Made by a program: the position numbers and the translations under genes. The notes under the pieces were generated by a model that searched no databases, was not told the DNA's origin, and saw nothing but the letters and a program-made list of their open reading frames with translations. From the NCBI RefSeq assembly GCF_026151205.1, contig NC_087079.1, forward strand, positions 14,260,445 through 14,324,444: a stretch of 64,000 bases of DNA, in the 5' to 3' direction. This document shows positions 1-12,063 of the stretch, one piece after another (position 1 is the stretch's first letter; every line of letters begins with the position of its first letter). The stretch comes from Bolinopsis microptera. Taxonomy: Eukaryota > Ctenophora > Tentaculata > Lobata > Bolinopsidae.

Positions 1-280
1 GATATGTTTTGATTGTTATTAATAAATACCAAAATTTAAATTTGTTTTCCTAAAATTTGTTTTCCTATTACTCTCCCCTATTACTCACTCCTGCTTTAGC
101 CTGTAGAAATAACTTTACACTAGGCTTGAGTAATTATGAGTTTGCCTGAAGTGTGCCTCTACTAACCTAGTATAAGCATCTAGTAGCATACTATGACCTT
201 TCATAAGCTTTTTACGCCCCTAGTAAGCGTAAGTAAACATGTTAGGATGTCCAATTTAGGTGTTAAATGGTGTTAAAGAT

Positions 281-422
281 GAAATTTCGAAGACAAAATT
301 CATGGCATAAAATGGAGTAAATGGAGAATTACTCATGCCATGGGTTTTTCCATTTTCTGCATAGAAAAAGTCTCCATTTTATGCCATTTTATGCCATTGG
401 CCCCCCCCCCCCCCCCCCCCCC
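281..422 (-). repeat. Solo terminus of a poly-G-tipped element related to element A
   Basis: Read on the minus strand this begins with 22 G (complement of 401-422), then CCAATGGCATAAAATGGC and further ATGGCATAA-type motifs and a TGGAGAAT motif. The same layout forms the termini of element A at 10276 and 16021. No partner terminus with a G run is visible to the left, so it is either a truncated end or a small diverged relative. The flanks (1-280 and 423-560) hold nothing I can identify. Confidence 0.55.
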
Positions 423-564
423 GATGCACACATTTCAATTTCTTTTGCAATTTAAGGGTATTCGATCTGACCACGCCTCAAATTGCTTGTGTTGTTCTTA
501 AATCAATACTGTCTCTTGACTCTTTTGATAGTGAATTGATCTGTATTTGTAATTTGAATGTTAA

Positions 565-1291
565 GGGGGCAGGGGGGGGTCTTTATGAAATTTCTCTCGA
601 AATTGATTTTATAGTTGTTTCTGATAGAGGGGAGTAATATCTACCAGATGTTTTTGGTCCCATGGAAAAATTTTGTTCCTAGCCGAAATTATTGCCGGTC
701 AAAGGTTAGCGCTCATGTGTAATTGTATTACGCGAGCGATTTTCAATCGCGCGCCCTGAAAATCGAGTCTAAAAATCTATCCTCTCCTACATTTTTTGAG
801 CAATCACCTTGAAACTTTCAGGATATGTCCTAAGGACCATTTAGAAACTTCTGGTCTCTCAGAATTTTAAGATAGGCCTTAGAAAAGTTTTTATTCGATT
901 TTGAAAGTCTTGGACCTGAAAAAATCGTCAAAAAATGAGGTCCAAGATTTTCAAAATCGAATAAAAACTTTTCTAAGGCCTATCTTAAAATTCTGAGAGA
1001 CCAGAAGTTTCTAAATGGTCCTCAGAACATATCCTGAAAGTTTCAAGGTGATTGCTAAAAAAATGTAGGAGAAGATAGATTTTTAGACTCGATTTTCAGG
1101 GCACGCGATTGAAAATCGCTCGCGCAATACAATTACACATGAGCGCAAACCTTTGACCGGCAATAATTTCGGCTAGGAACAAAATTTTTCCATGGGACCA
1201 AAAACATCTGGTAGATATTACTCCCCTCTATCAGAAACAACTATAAAATCAATTTCGAGAGAAATTTCATAAAGACCCCCCCCCTGCCCCC
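565..1291. mobile_element. 727-bp foldback element with TTAA target duplication, in the PDCD10 5' region
   Basis: The two halves are near-perfect reverse complements, with arms of about 360 bp meeting near 928. The tips read GGGGGCAGGGGGGG. TTAA lies outside both ends (561-564 and 1292-1295), as expected for TTAA-specific elements such as piggyBac or Kolobok; G-rich tips do not decide which. It encodes nothing and is non-autonomous. The few mismatches between arms suggest recent origin or gene conversion. Its right edge is 21 bp before the PDCD10 start codon, so it must lie in the promoter or 5' leader. Confidence 0.85.
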
Positions 1292-1316
1292 TTAACATCA
1301 CCTCCAAATTAGGATA

Positions 1317-2106
1317 ATGAGTTCCAGTGAACCCCCTCCCTCGCTAGCATTTTCAACTGTTATTGCTCCACTACTTTCAACGTTCTCAAAAGGTTAGTGT
1401 GATCAAAAATTGAAATGGGAATAATATACTTCTATTTAGATATTGTCTTTGAATGTGCAATGTTATGATTCAAGAATGAGTGGAAGTTCTAGGGTTTTAT
1501 CTTTCAATGAAACATGCGTAAATTTTAGCCTTATTTAGGAATTCATCTCTAACAAATTCTACTTTCTCAGAACAGTCAAAGTCTATGCGTGAGGCCTTTG
1601 TTTTTGCCGAAAAACAGAACCCTGGTTTTCTACATGACTTTGTAGCTGGAGTTATTCAGAATGAAGACATGACAGAGATTTTGCTACGTCTGGGATCAAC
1701 GGAATGCACGGAGTACCTAATTTCTCCAAATATTGAACTGCATGCTCAGCTGAACAGAAAAGCTCAATCTCTTCGTATGTTGTTAAGCAGCATACCAGAT
1801 CAAATTAAAGAGCGGTCAGTGTTCTTACAAACAATCAAAGATATTGCTCAAAGCATAAAAGATCTTCTGAATTGTGTGAACAACTTTTATCAGTCAAACA
1901 CGAACAACCCAGCTGTCATGCAGAACAAGAGGTTATTTGATCACCACAAGAAGAATTTTGTGAGATGCAGCAAAGCATTCAGTGATAGTTTACGTAATTT
2001 TTTCAAGGACAACCAACCCTCTATAGTGTTTCTTAGCGCTAACAAACTGATAACGCAAACAAATGTACTGATGAGGACCATAAAGATAATAACGGAGAAG
2101 GGATAG
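1317..2106 (+). CDS. PDCD10 / CCM3 (programmed cell death 10), two exons
   Basis: The exons are 1317-1392 and 1571-2106, with a 178-bp GT-AG intron; phase 1 joins them as G+AA. The 203-residue product is close to the 212 of human PDCD10. Family landmarks include the N-terminal PSLAFSTVIAPLLSTF segment, matching the dimerisation helices, and AEKQNPGF. The C-terminal half has ERSVFLQTIKDIAQSIKDLL, HHKKNFVRCSKAFSDSLRNFF and FLSANKLITQTNVL, which form the four-helix FAT-homology domain. In animals this protein is a cytoplasmic adaptor that binds GCKIII kinases (STK24/25/26), striatins of the STRIPAK complex and CCM2. The ATG at 1317 is the first in frame and fits the family length. The reading frame is undamaged. 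A palindromic transposon ends just upstream, and the BRD10-like gene follows 1 kb downstream in the same direction. Confidence 0.93.
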
Positions 2107-3139
2107 GATTAGGTATGGCTTGTTTTGATCTGCCCTGTGTACCATTGCATCCAAATTGAAGGACACGTTTTTCTAGTGTTATTGTAAGATAGTATACATA
2201 TCATATTTGTTGTTTCCATGCTGGTTTTAAAGGTTTTTGTAAACTCTAGAGTTGAGTTGTTTAATTGAATCATTATAACAGCGGTAATGGAAAGCAGGCT
2301 GTAGAGTGTAGCCGTATAAATTTTCTGCTGCGTGTGCTTAGTTTTCTATAATTTGTTGCGATTACCACAACTGCCATGCAATTGATTCTTAATCTTTGAT
2401 ATTCTGGAAAATGGATTTTTCATTTTACTCGCTGGGGATTAAATTCAGTTCTCATCTTATATAGATAACGTAATGTGAAATTTCGATCTAATCTTTAAAC
2501 AGCATACTCTGATACTCACATCATACTCTAATTTTTGCATAATAACCCACCCGACCCTTGCTTTTGTTTTTAAAGTGATTTTATCAACTACCTCTGATCG
2601 TATGTCTTTCTTTTGGGATGAATTCAGAGTGTGATTGATATCCCTGATAATAACATGGAATCCGACTTTTTCAAAATTGGTCTTGGAGTTATATTTTGTC
2701 ACTGACTAAATATTTGACATGAGACCCTCACTATTACATAATGGATAGAATGACGAAATGTTAAACTATGATATTTTGATATATATAAGAGAAGAAGCTC
2801 ACAGATTTTGCTGCTGAAATTAAAATTGTTTTATTCGAATTAATGGAACTTTCATCTTTAAATACATTATAAGTGACGATGTTATACTTGGGTCATGATA
2901 TGATATTGTTTTCTATAATACTTCATTATTGTTTCTGATTCACATTCTCGATTACAAAACTGTTTTTATTTAGAATCTAATCTAACTAAACTCTAGACTT
3001 GCGATATTTAGAGTTATATAAAAGTTGCCTCCTGTGACATCAGCTTCAAATTTGACCAAGCAAATCATAATAACATGTAGAATTAAAACATTGACATCCT
3101 TTTATACACTCACTTCACTACTAATTCCGTTAGTATTGC
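2107..3139. other. Intergenic spacer between PDCD10 and the BRD10-like gene
   Basis: AT-rich sequence with no coding potential I believe. It should hold the PDCD10 3' UTR and the promoter of the next gene. I see no repeat family here that recurs elsewhere in the window. Confidence 0.6.
3015..3024 (+). promoter_or_regulatory. Candidate TATA box upstream of the BRD10-like gene
   Basis: TATATAAAAG matches the TATA consensus and lies 116 bp before the ATG at 3140, which would leave a leader of roughly 90 nt. In AT-rich DNA a chance match is quite possible. Confidence 0.3.
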
Positions 3140-6100
3140 ATGGAAGATACTCACAATGGTAGAGGACACCACAAGAATAGTTTACACGATATAACCATGG
3201 GACACCCCAACCAACCTGACCGCCCCTCTACCTTCTCTGCCGACAAGAAACCCAACATGGCGTCCTCAAACTACCTCAAAAGTTTCATGGTAGAAGAATC
3301 CAGTGACGAAGATTCACCACCCCCAACCAAACCCAAGAACAGTTTCTTCTACAAAGATCAGACAACTGAAGACGACGTCTTCCCCCAGCACCCAGCTAAG
3401 CGGAAGCGCACCAGTTCCAACAGTTCTAACAGTGACTCAGAAACACGACCGCCGCTCCGCCAGTACTCAAGAAACAGCTCAGCTAGATCCTCAAGAAATA
3501 ATAGTGAAAAGTCTGCTAAATCAGGGACTGTGTGTGGGACGTACGGGAGTGTGGCTGAAAGGTCATGTTATCGGCCCAAGTTTCCGACTGACGATTCTGA
3601 TGATAACAAGGACAAAACTAACTCATCTCGTTCACCTGGTGAGTTTATGTGATGATTAAATATAACGTGTTGTCTTGTACATTGTATAACCACGTCTTCA
3701 TGACAATTTTGCATTTGAAAGATATTAAGACAACCCTGGCTTGTTTAAAGCCTTCATTTGAAATTTGTTGAGGACTAAATATAAAATCGATTTAAAACAC
3801 TTGTTTTTACAACTCTTTTTCTCTCCACAGTGAACAGATCTTCTACTGGAAACGGTACATTCAGTACTGATCGCTCCTGCTCAAACGGCACACCTCGCTT
3901 CAAAGCAACATACCAGCGCAGCACTGATCGTCCATCTACGTACGGCGCAGATCGTCCGTCTACGTACGGCACAGACAGAGTGACACCACATCACCCTAAA
4001 TTCCCATCAGACAGTTCGGAGGAAGGAGGAGATGTTAAATCACCCGGTTAGTAGTGGGGCTTCATTTAATTGAGCACACCTTTTATCTGGCGTGTGGTAT
4101 GTACATTATCGCTGCGGTACGTTTTAACCTGAAGTAGTGAGCTGTTATAGTACAGTGTGTTAGATGTATTTTAACTATTTTATGTATTTAAAATAATTAA
4201 CAGCCTCGTACGTTGTGTTAGTTTCATGTTTTGCAAGAATTTTAACAGACTTTAATAAGGTTTAAAGTTCATGATATCGTGGAAAACAACTGGTCGAAAG
4301 TTTAGTCGAAACTGGAATGGTTTTAACTCTCTATTTATAATAATATAGTTGTTTCGACGTATAACATGTGTGATGTGTTAATGATAACCATTTATGATTT
4401 ATGGTTTTTGTTTTGGGAGCAAACTTGCCACATAATTCCAGAATCGAGATCAAAGTTAGCAAAAGTGATACGCATTAAGATTTAAAACCAATTCAGTTTC
4501 TCAACCAAACTTTCGCAGAGTTGTTCTCCACTGATGAACACACATCCGGTTATGTCGTATTGATTATTCCAGAACTTTTTGTACTAATTTTTAATCAGCG
4601 CTAACTTCATTTTACATGTTCACATCCTGTTGAAATCCTGTCGTTATTTCAGCGCCAAGTTCACCGAAAGTAGAGATAAAATCCGAGGAATCCGATAAAG
4701 ACGGTGCCTCAAACCCACAAACAGACGAACAAACGAACGTACAATCCAGGGAACCCAGCCTGGAACCAGTACCTCGCGGCAGACTCGGTATATATTGAAA
4801 TTAGGGGGTCACATGTCACCTGTACTTCTTTACATGACCGCATACCTATCTCCACATTCTTCTAGATCACCGTATATGACCTGTATGTTTAATGCTACTT
4901 TGTACGATTTCCCGGTAATAACCCGAAGTACATATTTATAGACCACACCAAATTTTGTGACGTTAGATATATGGCATGAAGTATTTACTTGGTCGTGTAT
5001 AAGGAATGTTGGTGCTATTTAGGTCGTACTGCAGCGGTGAAAGCTCAGGATCTTATCAAGAGTTTTGGGCCTAAACAGTATCGCACGAAGGAACACAGGC
5101 TGGCGGACTCTGAAGATGACTACTGCAGTGATAGCAGGTAATATACAATATCACTGTTATATCTTTCTCCTGTTAAACCAATTAGCCAGTGGATTTAGGG
5201 ATCGTTCACATATTACGTGAGAGGGGGGGGGGGGCTTGAAAAAGCATTAACGCTTGTGTAATCTCTTCACAATATCTATACCGTCTGTTAAAAAGTGGCT
5301 AACGGGAGGAGGGGGGGAGGGTTCCGTAATATTTTAACGATCCCTAATTGTGATACGTTGAATCTAAAGTAAAATTAATGCCAGATAAGTTAAGTTCCAT
5401 AAATGCTCACAAACTCTTATTTGCAGTTATGATTGCGGAGTGCCGAAGTACAAATTGGACCCTACCCTTCTGAAGACCCTGCCTCAGTCCCTTCAAATCG
5501 GCTACAAATTCTATGCCCAGCTCAGGTATGTGTGTTATAATAACGAGCACTATTTCCTCTTATTGTTGCTGTTGGTATGAGTAGATCCTAGCTTTTCTAT
5601 ATGATGTCATTCACTCGTTATCACCACTGGGTCATTCATGTTGTTTCAGAAATGACCCCGTTTTCAAGCAAGATCTAGTCCCATTCCTTGACCCAGTTGA
5701 TAGTAGCCACGAAGGAACGAAAGATTACTACAAGAAAATCGAAAAACCGATGTGCCTTACCAAAAGTTAGTATGTTGACAGCATTCCATTTTTCAGCGTT
5801 TCCCATTTTAATTTTTGCCGTTTTTAAATGTATGGAATGTTTGTCGACAGTTTGAAAGTTTCAATTTCAGTTTAACTGAGATTAAAACTTCTGGTTTCTT
5901 CAGTTGAAGAGAAAATGTCAAATTTGGACTATTTTTCGACGCCAGAGATAATTGGAGATATTCGATCGATATTCGAAAACTGCTACAGATACAACGGGTT
6001 TGAATCGTGGATAAGCAAACACGCCTGCAAGGTAAGCTTTGAACAGTCCCATTGTTAATTACTGCTCGGCATTTCCTTAACCTAGCCAAAACTTCAGCTC

Positions 6101-9100
6101 TCGTACGGAAACCAAGCTGCAAATTAAGCTCTTTTAGTCTAGCTGCGCGTCATGCCGCCGCGCGGACTAACTGCTGACAATTTTATAACCTTCGATAAAT
6201 GATTTTGTGATGAAAGTACAATTATGCGCACACGTAGTCTCAAAACGCGCATTTGTTGATATTGTAAAATTTTAGGTGGAAATGAGTTTGGAGCAACGAA
6301 TAACCCTTCTACCGTACTCCCTGCGAGCCAAGTGTGCAATGTCAGAAACTAATCCTCATCTCACTTTGTACAGAGATGTCTGTAAGTGTTGATAATACCA
6401 TTCCTGTTCTTCAAAGTGTTTTCTGGCAGTCACTGACATCGCAGTAATGTAGCCATGCAATACCAGCACGTGCTATTTCGATTTTGCTTTCTGATGTCAT
6501 GCGTCCATATTCCTCATTAAAATCTAAAATGTGATGACTGATAAAACTGTAGATAACGTTAATAAATGACCAGGTGGAAGAAGAACGAGGGTCCCCCGAG
6601 TGTTCACTGGGTGCAGTAAATCTCCCATCATGCTCGCGATGGAGGAAATGACGGTATGTTGTTTAAAAGGACCTTGAGGATGTACAGTTAAACATGTTGA
6701 GCACCGATCAACAAATTTAACTTAATTAGCAGTGCATGTAGAATGTCACATCCCTAATTTAAAATGCGACTTTTATTTACACTTAATTCTACTACACTAG
6801 ATATGGTAAATTAAACACACTATCTTGACAGTTGTACCGGTCAAAAGAAGCAGAGATAATAGAAGCACAACTATCACACAGACGGGAAGCTCAGCTTCAG
6901 GAGAGGATCGTGACCCTGGCTTCATTGGCCACTAACTGCCCGGATTATAAGAGAATTTGTAACTCCTGGGAGGTCAGTTTGCTAGATTTCTTTTAAACAT
7001 TCGATCATAGCCAGTCATCTACAAACATCTCATCCCGCAATCTTTAACAAAATACCTAAATTTACTCACTGCCCGACTTTAAACTGTTCTATCTTTTAAC
7101 AGCTAATATCATCCTGCCTGATGATCTGCGTGTGTCAAGAAGCCTTCAACTTACCCTTCACGGTCGGAGGACTGGAACTAGGACTACTCTACCCCAGACA
7201 CAGTCAATATCTAGCTAAGCTCATGATCAATCTTTCCTCTAGTGGCAAGAAGACTAAAGAGTGAGTCCCTCATTAACGTGAAAAATTGAAATCTTTCGTG
7301 TATTCATTGTCCTACAAACAAAATTTGATGGTAGTAGTCTATCACCAATCTCACACGATATGATAGCTATTCCGGTTACAACAGATCTATGCACACACAA
7401 TTTTATATCGATATCTTAACGTTTCTCCATCTAAGCCCTAACTACCCTGAGCAGGTTAGAGAAGCAAGGGAAGGTAAGCTACGAGGAATGGAACAGAGAG
7501 ATAGCTCGCAGAGTACACTACTGGTACACTGTTTCCAACAAACACGGTCCCAGACATGCTCAAACAAGGACTGGTGTCACTCCCGAGATGCACGGTATTT
7601 TCGGGACACACCAGTCCCCCCTGCGTACTCCTCGAGAAAACCCCAACACTTCCTCTGAAGTGATCAAGGCAGTTGCGGAAGGGAAGTTGTTCCACGAGTT
7701 GAGTATAGGAGAGAGGCTTACGCTGCTGAACACTCTCTGTGCATCTAAAGTGGTGAGTTTGACTGTTTCCGACGAAATAATCCAACTTTATTTTAAACAG
7801 TTATGTTACTCTAAATCTAAAATAAATCTACGCTTATCTTTTTGCTTAGAGTCTAAAACTGCATATTTCTTAACACTTTCGAGTTGGTACAGATTTAACC
7901 AGGCTATCAAGTTGTTCAATCCCTCTTTATCCACTAATCCACACAGACGATGAGCACAGTATTACAGAACTGCTTCCTCGAGTACGACGCAGAGAGTTTG
8001 CGACCCACAACCTTGGGTCGGGACGGTCTCGGTAATCTCTACTTTCACTTCCCACTGTGGCCGGAGGAGGTGCGGGTCTACGTGGAGTTGAGTTCTGCTG
8101 CCAATGTGAGTATGTTGAGGAATAAGGGCCACACTATACAAATTTAGCGCTTTTTTGCCCATCTTTCATACGCATTGTGTGCCAAGCAGGCTAACCTTCC
8201 AATATTTAACTGCTAACAATATTTAATATTTTCCGCTTAATAATCTCTTTTTAAGGAGGGTCCCGGCAAGGTGATGTGTGTTGCCCGAAGTACAGACGAA
8301 CTAGAGTCCATCATTGAACAGCTCCAAACATCCGGAAAAGTAGACCGTCTAGAGGTGAAATAATTTGCGACATGTGCCTAAAAATGTAATGATCGTACCT
8401 TTGTATACTGTATAGACTAGACCAAGTTTGTTTGCTAAGAGTGCTTGTTTTTTAAGAATTTTATGTTATAATTTGTAACTTAGGAACACTGCAAAAAGGG
8501 TGGTCGCAAAAGAGTGCTGGTGACCGCTGCTAAATTCCTTGTCATCCAACTGAGATGTCTGCACGAAGAACAGAAACCTCACCAGTCTCACCATCTACTT
8601 GTTGAATCAACGGTCAGTGCCATTGCAATTTTTGGGGGAAATTACAAAGCCGAAAAGCCCCACAGCGTTGATAAAACAATGACATTGTTGTCAATGTAGG
8701 TTCACGCTCTTTTAAAAATGGCCGTATTATCGAATTTATCATGACGACTAAAAAGAGGGATTAATGCTGAATGTCAACCAGGACTGCAAGCACATGTTTT
8801 GGCGGTGGTCTAAAGGTGTCTATTTTATCCCTGACTTCATGGTCTTTATAAAATGTAGGAATGTTGGGAATAAGGTGACGACCATTTTGACCCTCCGTTC
8901 TGATTCTTATTCAAATAATTACAGATCTACAAAGAGCTGGCACAAGCGATGAGAGACGAGGATAACCTGGAAGTTGTACAAGCACCCCCGACTCCGCCTC
9001 GTCCCCAAACACCTCCGCCTCGTCCCCAAACACCTCCGCCTCACAACAGTGAATCCGATAAACCAGCTGAGCTGGATAAAGATTGTGGTTCCGAGTCTGA

Positions 9101-9365
9101 CACTGAAGTGGAAATGTCAGAAGAAGGAGTGACCAGTGGGGTTGAGTCAGACAGGGCAGGACATGTTCATTCATCTGATTCTGAAATTAAGCCAAATTCT
9201 AACAGTGGACTAAAAGTCGAGCCTGACGGAGTTATAATGGCCAGCAATACTCAAACAGAAACTATGATAAGTTCTACCTCCAAAACCTTCCCTGAAAAAT
9301 CTGAAGTCTCAGACTCAAATCCTTCCGATCAGACAGAAACACGCAATGAAGCTGCTTCCGATTGA
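3140..9365 (+). CDS. BRD10 (KIAA2026)-like bromodomain-DDT-WHIM chromatin protein, 16 exons
   Basis: Exons: 3140-3638, 3831-4046, 4653-4787, 5023-5137, 5427-5525, 5650-5765, 5904-6031, 6276-6381, 6574-6653, 6832-6972, 7103-7260, 7455-7752, 7947-8105, 8256-8354, 8484-8612, 8925-9365. All introns are GT-AG and all phases agree, giving 972 residues. Residues 1-320 are Ser/Pro-rich and disordered. A bromodomain spans about 344-430, with DYYKKIEKPM in the ZA region and NCYRYNG supplying the acetyl-lysine-binding Asn424. A basic coiled segment lies near 502-524. A DDT domain follows (about 540-600, SWELISSCLMICVCQEAFNL), then WHIM motifs (about 674-735, GERLTLLNTL and TTLGRDGLGNLYFHF). The tail has a PRPQTPP repeat and acidic serine-rich sequence. 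The segment WISKHACKVEMSLEQ right after the bromodomain is what I recall from KIAA2026/BRD10. The order differs from CECR2 and BAZ proteins, where DDT precedes the bromodomain. A nuclear acetyl-lysine reader role is inferred. Upstream non-coding exons cannot be excluded. Confidence 0.85.
5195..5346. mobile_element. MITE with GGATCGTTCACATATTACG-type termini in intron 4
   Basis: The left end reads TAGGGATCGTTCACATATTACG and the right end is its imperfect reverse complement, TTTTAACGATCCCTA. G-rich stretches lie between. It sits wholly inside intron 4 (5138-5426) of the BRD10-like gene. Relatives are at 16225-16518 and 58283-58442. Similar termini are widespread in invertebrate MITEs; I suspect ISL2EU-type elements but cannot confirm it. 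Confidence 0.7.
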
Positions 9366-10000
9366 TTACATGATATCTGCCGTTTTCTGACAAATGTGCT
9401 TAAAGACCAACTCTGGGTCCTTTAATCCAAATTTCTTTTTGGGTCAAGATCTATCCCTTAAAAACCATCAGAACCAATGGCCAGCCTTCTTCTGGGAACC
9501 ACCTAGAATGCCGAAATTGTCCAAAAATGTGACGAAAGTGTTGTAGAACCTGGAATTAGGGAATGGACTAATGCATTTTTGTTCAGAAAACGGCAGATAT
9601 GTGAACAATCAACAACCTCTTAAAGAAATACGTCTTATTTTCAGAAATAGTATGCTTTATAGCACTAAATTATTCAGATCAATTTCTGCATTCCGTCGTT
9701 ATTTAGATGGTACTGCAAACCCTGTTAATTTTAAGTTTAAGCACCGCATGAAAATATTCCATTATTGGAAAATTTATGATCGGGGTAAACTTGTATAACC
9801 TGACTTGATACACGTTTCATTTCCCTTTTCGCGCGTGGAGCCGGCCAACGTGCACAAAAGGGATATGTGACGTGTAGCAATATCTGACCCAAGATAAGCT
9901 TCTTTACATTTCGGATTGTTACTATACAAATTGCTTCTCGTGACCTGCGCTTCTAATAAATTCTAGAAGTAGACATAAAGCAGCCGTTAATATTGAACGA
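9366..10000. other. 3' flank of the BRD10-like gene
   Basis: Probably 3' UTR followed by spacer. An AATAAA at 9955-9960 could be a poly(A) signal but is about 590 bp past the stop codon. A 75-codon open frame at 9571-9798 resembles nothing I recognise and is probably chance. Confidence 0.45.
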
Positions 10001-10275
10001 TTTTTGGGACCTACACTAGATTTGTGGGACCTACTCTAGATTTGTGGGACCTACACTAGATTTGTGGGACCTACTCTAGATTTGTGGGACCTACACTAGA
10101 TTTGTGGGACCTACTCTAGATTTGTAGGACCTACACTAGATTTGTGGGACCTACTCTAGATTTGTGGGACCTACTCTAGATTTGTGGGACCTACACTAGA
10201 TTTGTGGGACCTACTCTAGATTTGTAGGACCTACACTAGATTTGTGGGACCTACTCTAGATTTTTGGGACCTACA
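10001..10275. repeat. 20-bp minisatellite (TTTGTGGGACCTACACTAGA), left block
   Basis: About 13.7 units of 20 bp. Units alternate between CTACACTAGA and CTACTCTAGA, so the real period is mostly 40 bp, with a phase slip near 10160. Variants with TTTGTAGG recur at 10121 and 10221. The array continues at 16022-16095 (about 3.7 units) after element A, so A inserted into a pre-existing array. Confidence 0.95.
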
Positions 10276-12063
10276 GGGGGGGTACCAATGGCATAAATGG
10301 CATAATGGAGAATTGGCCAAACAAAATTTCCATTTATGCCATGAAATTTCTATGCCATTTGATGATTTTTATGCCATTCTTCTCCATTCTATGCCATTCG
10401 AAATATGAAATTTTAAAACTTTGAACTAAGAATTTAATAACGAATAGTCTGCACCCCACTAGTACTGTCCACCTTTATCTCTATTTGTTGTACTGACCCT
10501 GGTCATTACATGCATTAGAAACACCCCTAAAAGTTCGTTTTTTGACAAAAAATTTAAAACTTCTGTAATTTCATTTCTGTTTTAGTTACGCATTTGATTT
10601 TTGGTATGCGTATAGAAAATCGATACGGCTTTAAAATGAGATGTTCGGCGACCTCCTAGCTCACTCACTAGACTCAGTAGGAGTGATTTAACTGCGAGGG
10701 ACAATTGAGGCTAACAAATTAGCCTCACCACTTTCAAAAAAGAACTTTCTCATGTTACGTCCATGATATCCAAGTTGCAAGTATAATCCATAGTGATTAT
10801 ACTTGATCGAGATCTAAGCTTTAAATATTCGAGGTGAAAATGAGGCTAACCACCTTTTGAGAGGGTGAAATGAGGCTAACAAGTATACTTTCGAGCATGT
10901 TCGGTATTGTGACTATCTAATGTGTCAACAATAAAAATTTATTCATCCTCTTCAAGCTCAACATTTCAGAAATCGCAGAGTCTTCTTGTAGGAGGCCAAA
11001 ATGAGGCTAATAAATGATTCGACCGCATTTTAAGTTTAAACTTTAATGTACGGAAACATGTTATAGACCCACTATAAAACTTGTAATTGTAGCCCGAAGG
11101 TTATTGAGACTTTATCGAAACTTATGTGAGGTTGGATTGAGGCTACCTTCCCTCCTTGAGGCAAAATTGAGGCTAACAGATACACTACGCAGACAATTGT
11201 CACTGTGCCAGCTATCAAGTAGTTGCTGAGCAGCAGCAGCAGTTAGATGAAGAAAATGAAGTTGAGGAAGGAAATGTATTAGAGCTGTTGGCTAGAGTAG
11301 GCCCCTTACTTCTATAGAGCTCTCTGGCCAATTGCTCTGGCAATGCTCTCCCTGGGGCCATGTAATATCACATGATCTGATATCATGCCAAATTAGACTC
11401 TAAACTATGAAGTATAATAAAAATGGAACTGTTTGAGAAAAACATTTTTCGTTACTTGGAAAGAGAATACTTACTCAGCTGTCAGCATAACGAATCAGAC
11501 GTACCTTGATCTTATATGTACTTGTGACGGTCTTGTTTTGTATTTAACTCTGCTGAAGAAGCAATTCCCTAATGCTGAAATCGTCACTTATTACCTTGGA
11601 AGTGATCAGAATGAGCAGCTGTTTGCATTTATTCGGGTTTCTTTTCATCTGGTCGCTCAAGAAATATGGATGCGATAACTATGGCCCATGGAATGGAGAG
11701 AAATAATGTGTACAGTGCTTTATCATTACATGAAGACACATCTGCAATTGCACATGCACGTGGAAGTACAGTTTTGCATCCTACAGTTCACCTCAAAAAG
11801 GTTAAATCTACAGGCCAGAAAGCAGAACGAGTGAAATGGACTGGTGGTATGATAAGCCTAGGCAAGTTGGGAAAAACGCTGGACAGGGCATCGAGGGACT
11901 GCATTCGAGAAGGGAAAAGATACAATTTCCCTGTGTTCGCCGCAGTCGCAGATCCTGAAGAACGGATTGGGAAGCCAATCGTCCATGGCCAAGAACTTTC
12001 TTGGGAAGCTGTAGATGATGAAGCTGGATGCCTCGAGGATGAGGACGACTTAGCTTATAAGGT

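Noticed and set aside
9571-9798. 75-codon frame after the BRD10-like gene
   Set aside because: No family resemblance, no splice context and low complexity; kept only as a note in the 3' flank.
10276-10292. Assigning element A to hAT because of its 8-bp duplication
   Set aside because: Its tip is GGGGGGGTACC with no CAGGG start, and no hAT motif is present in its coding relic.
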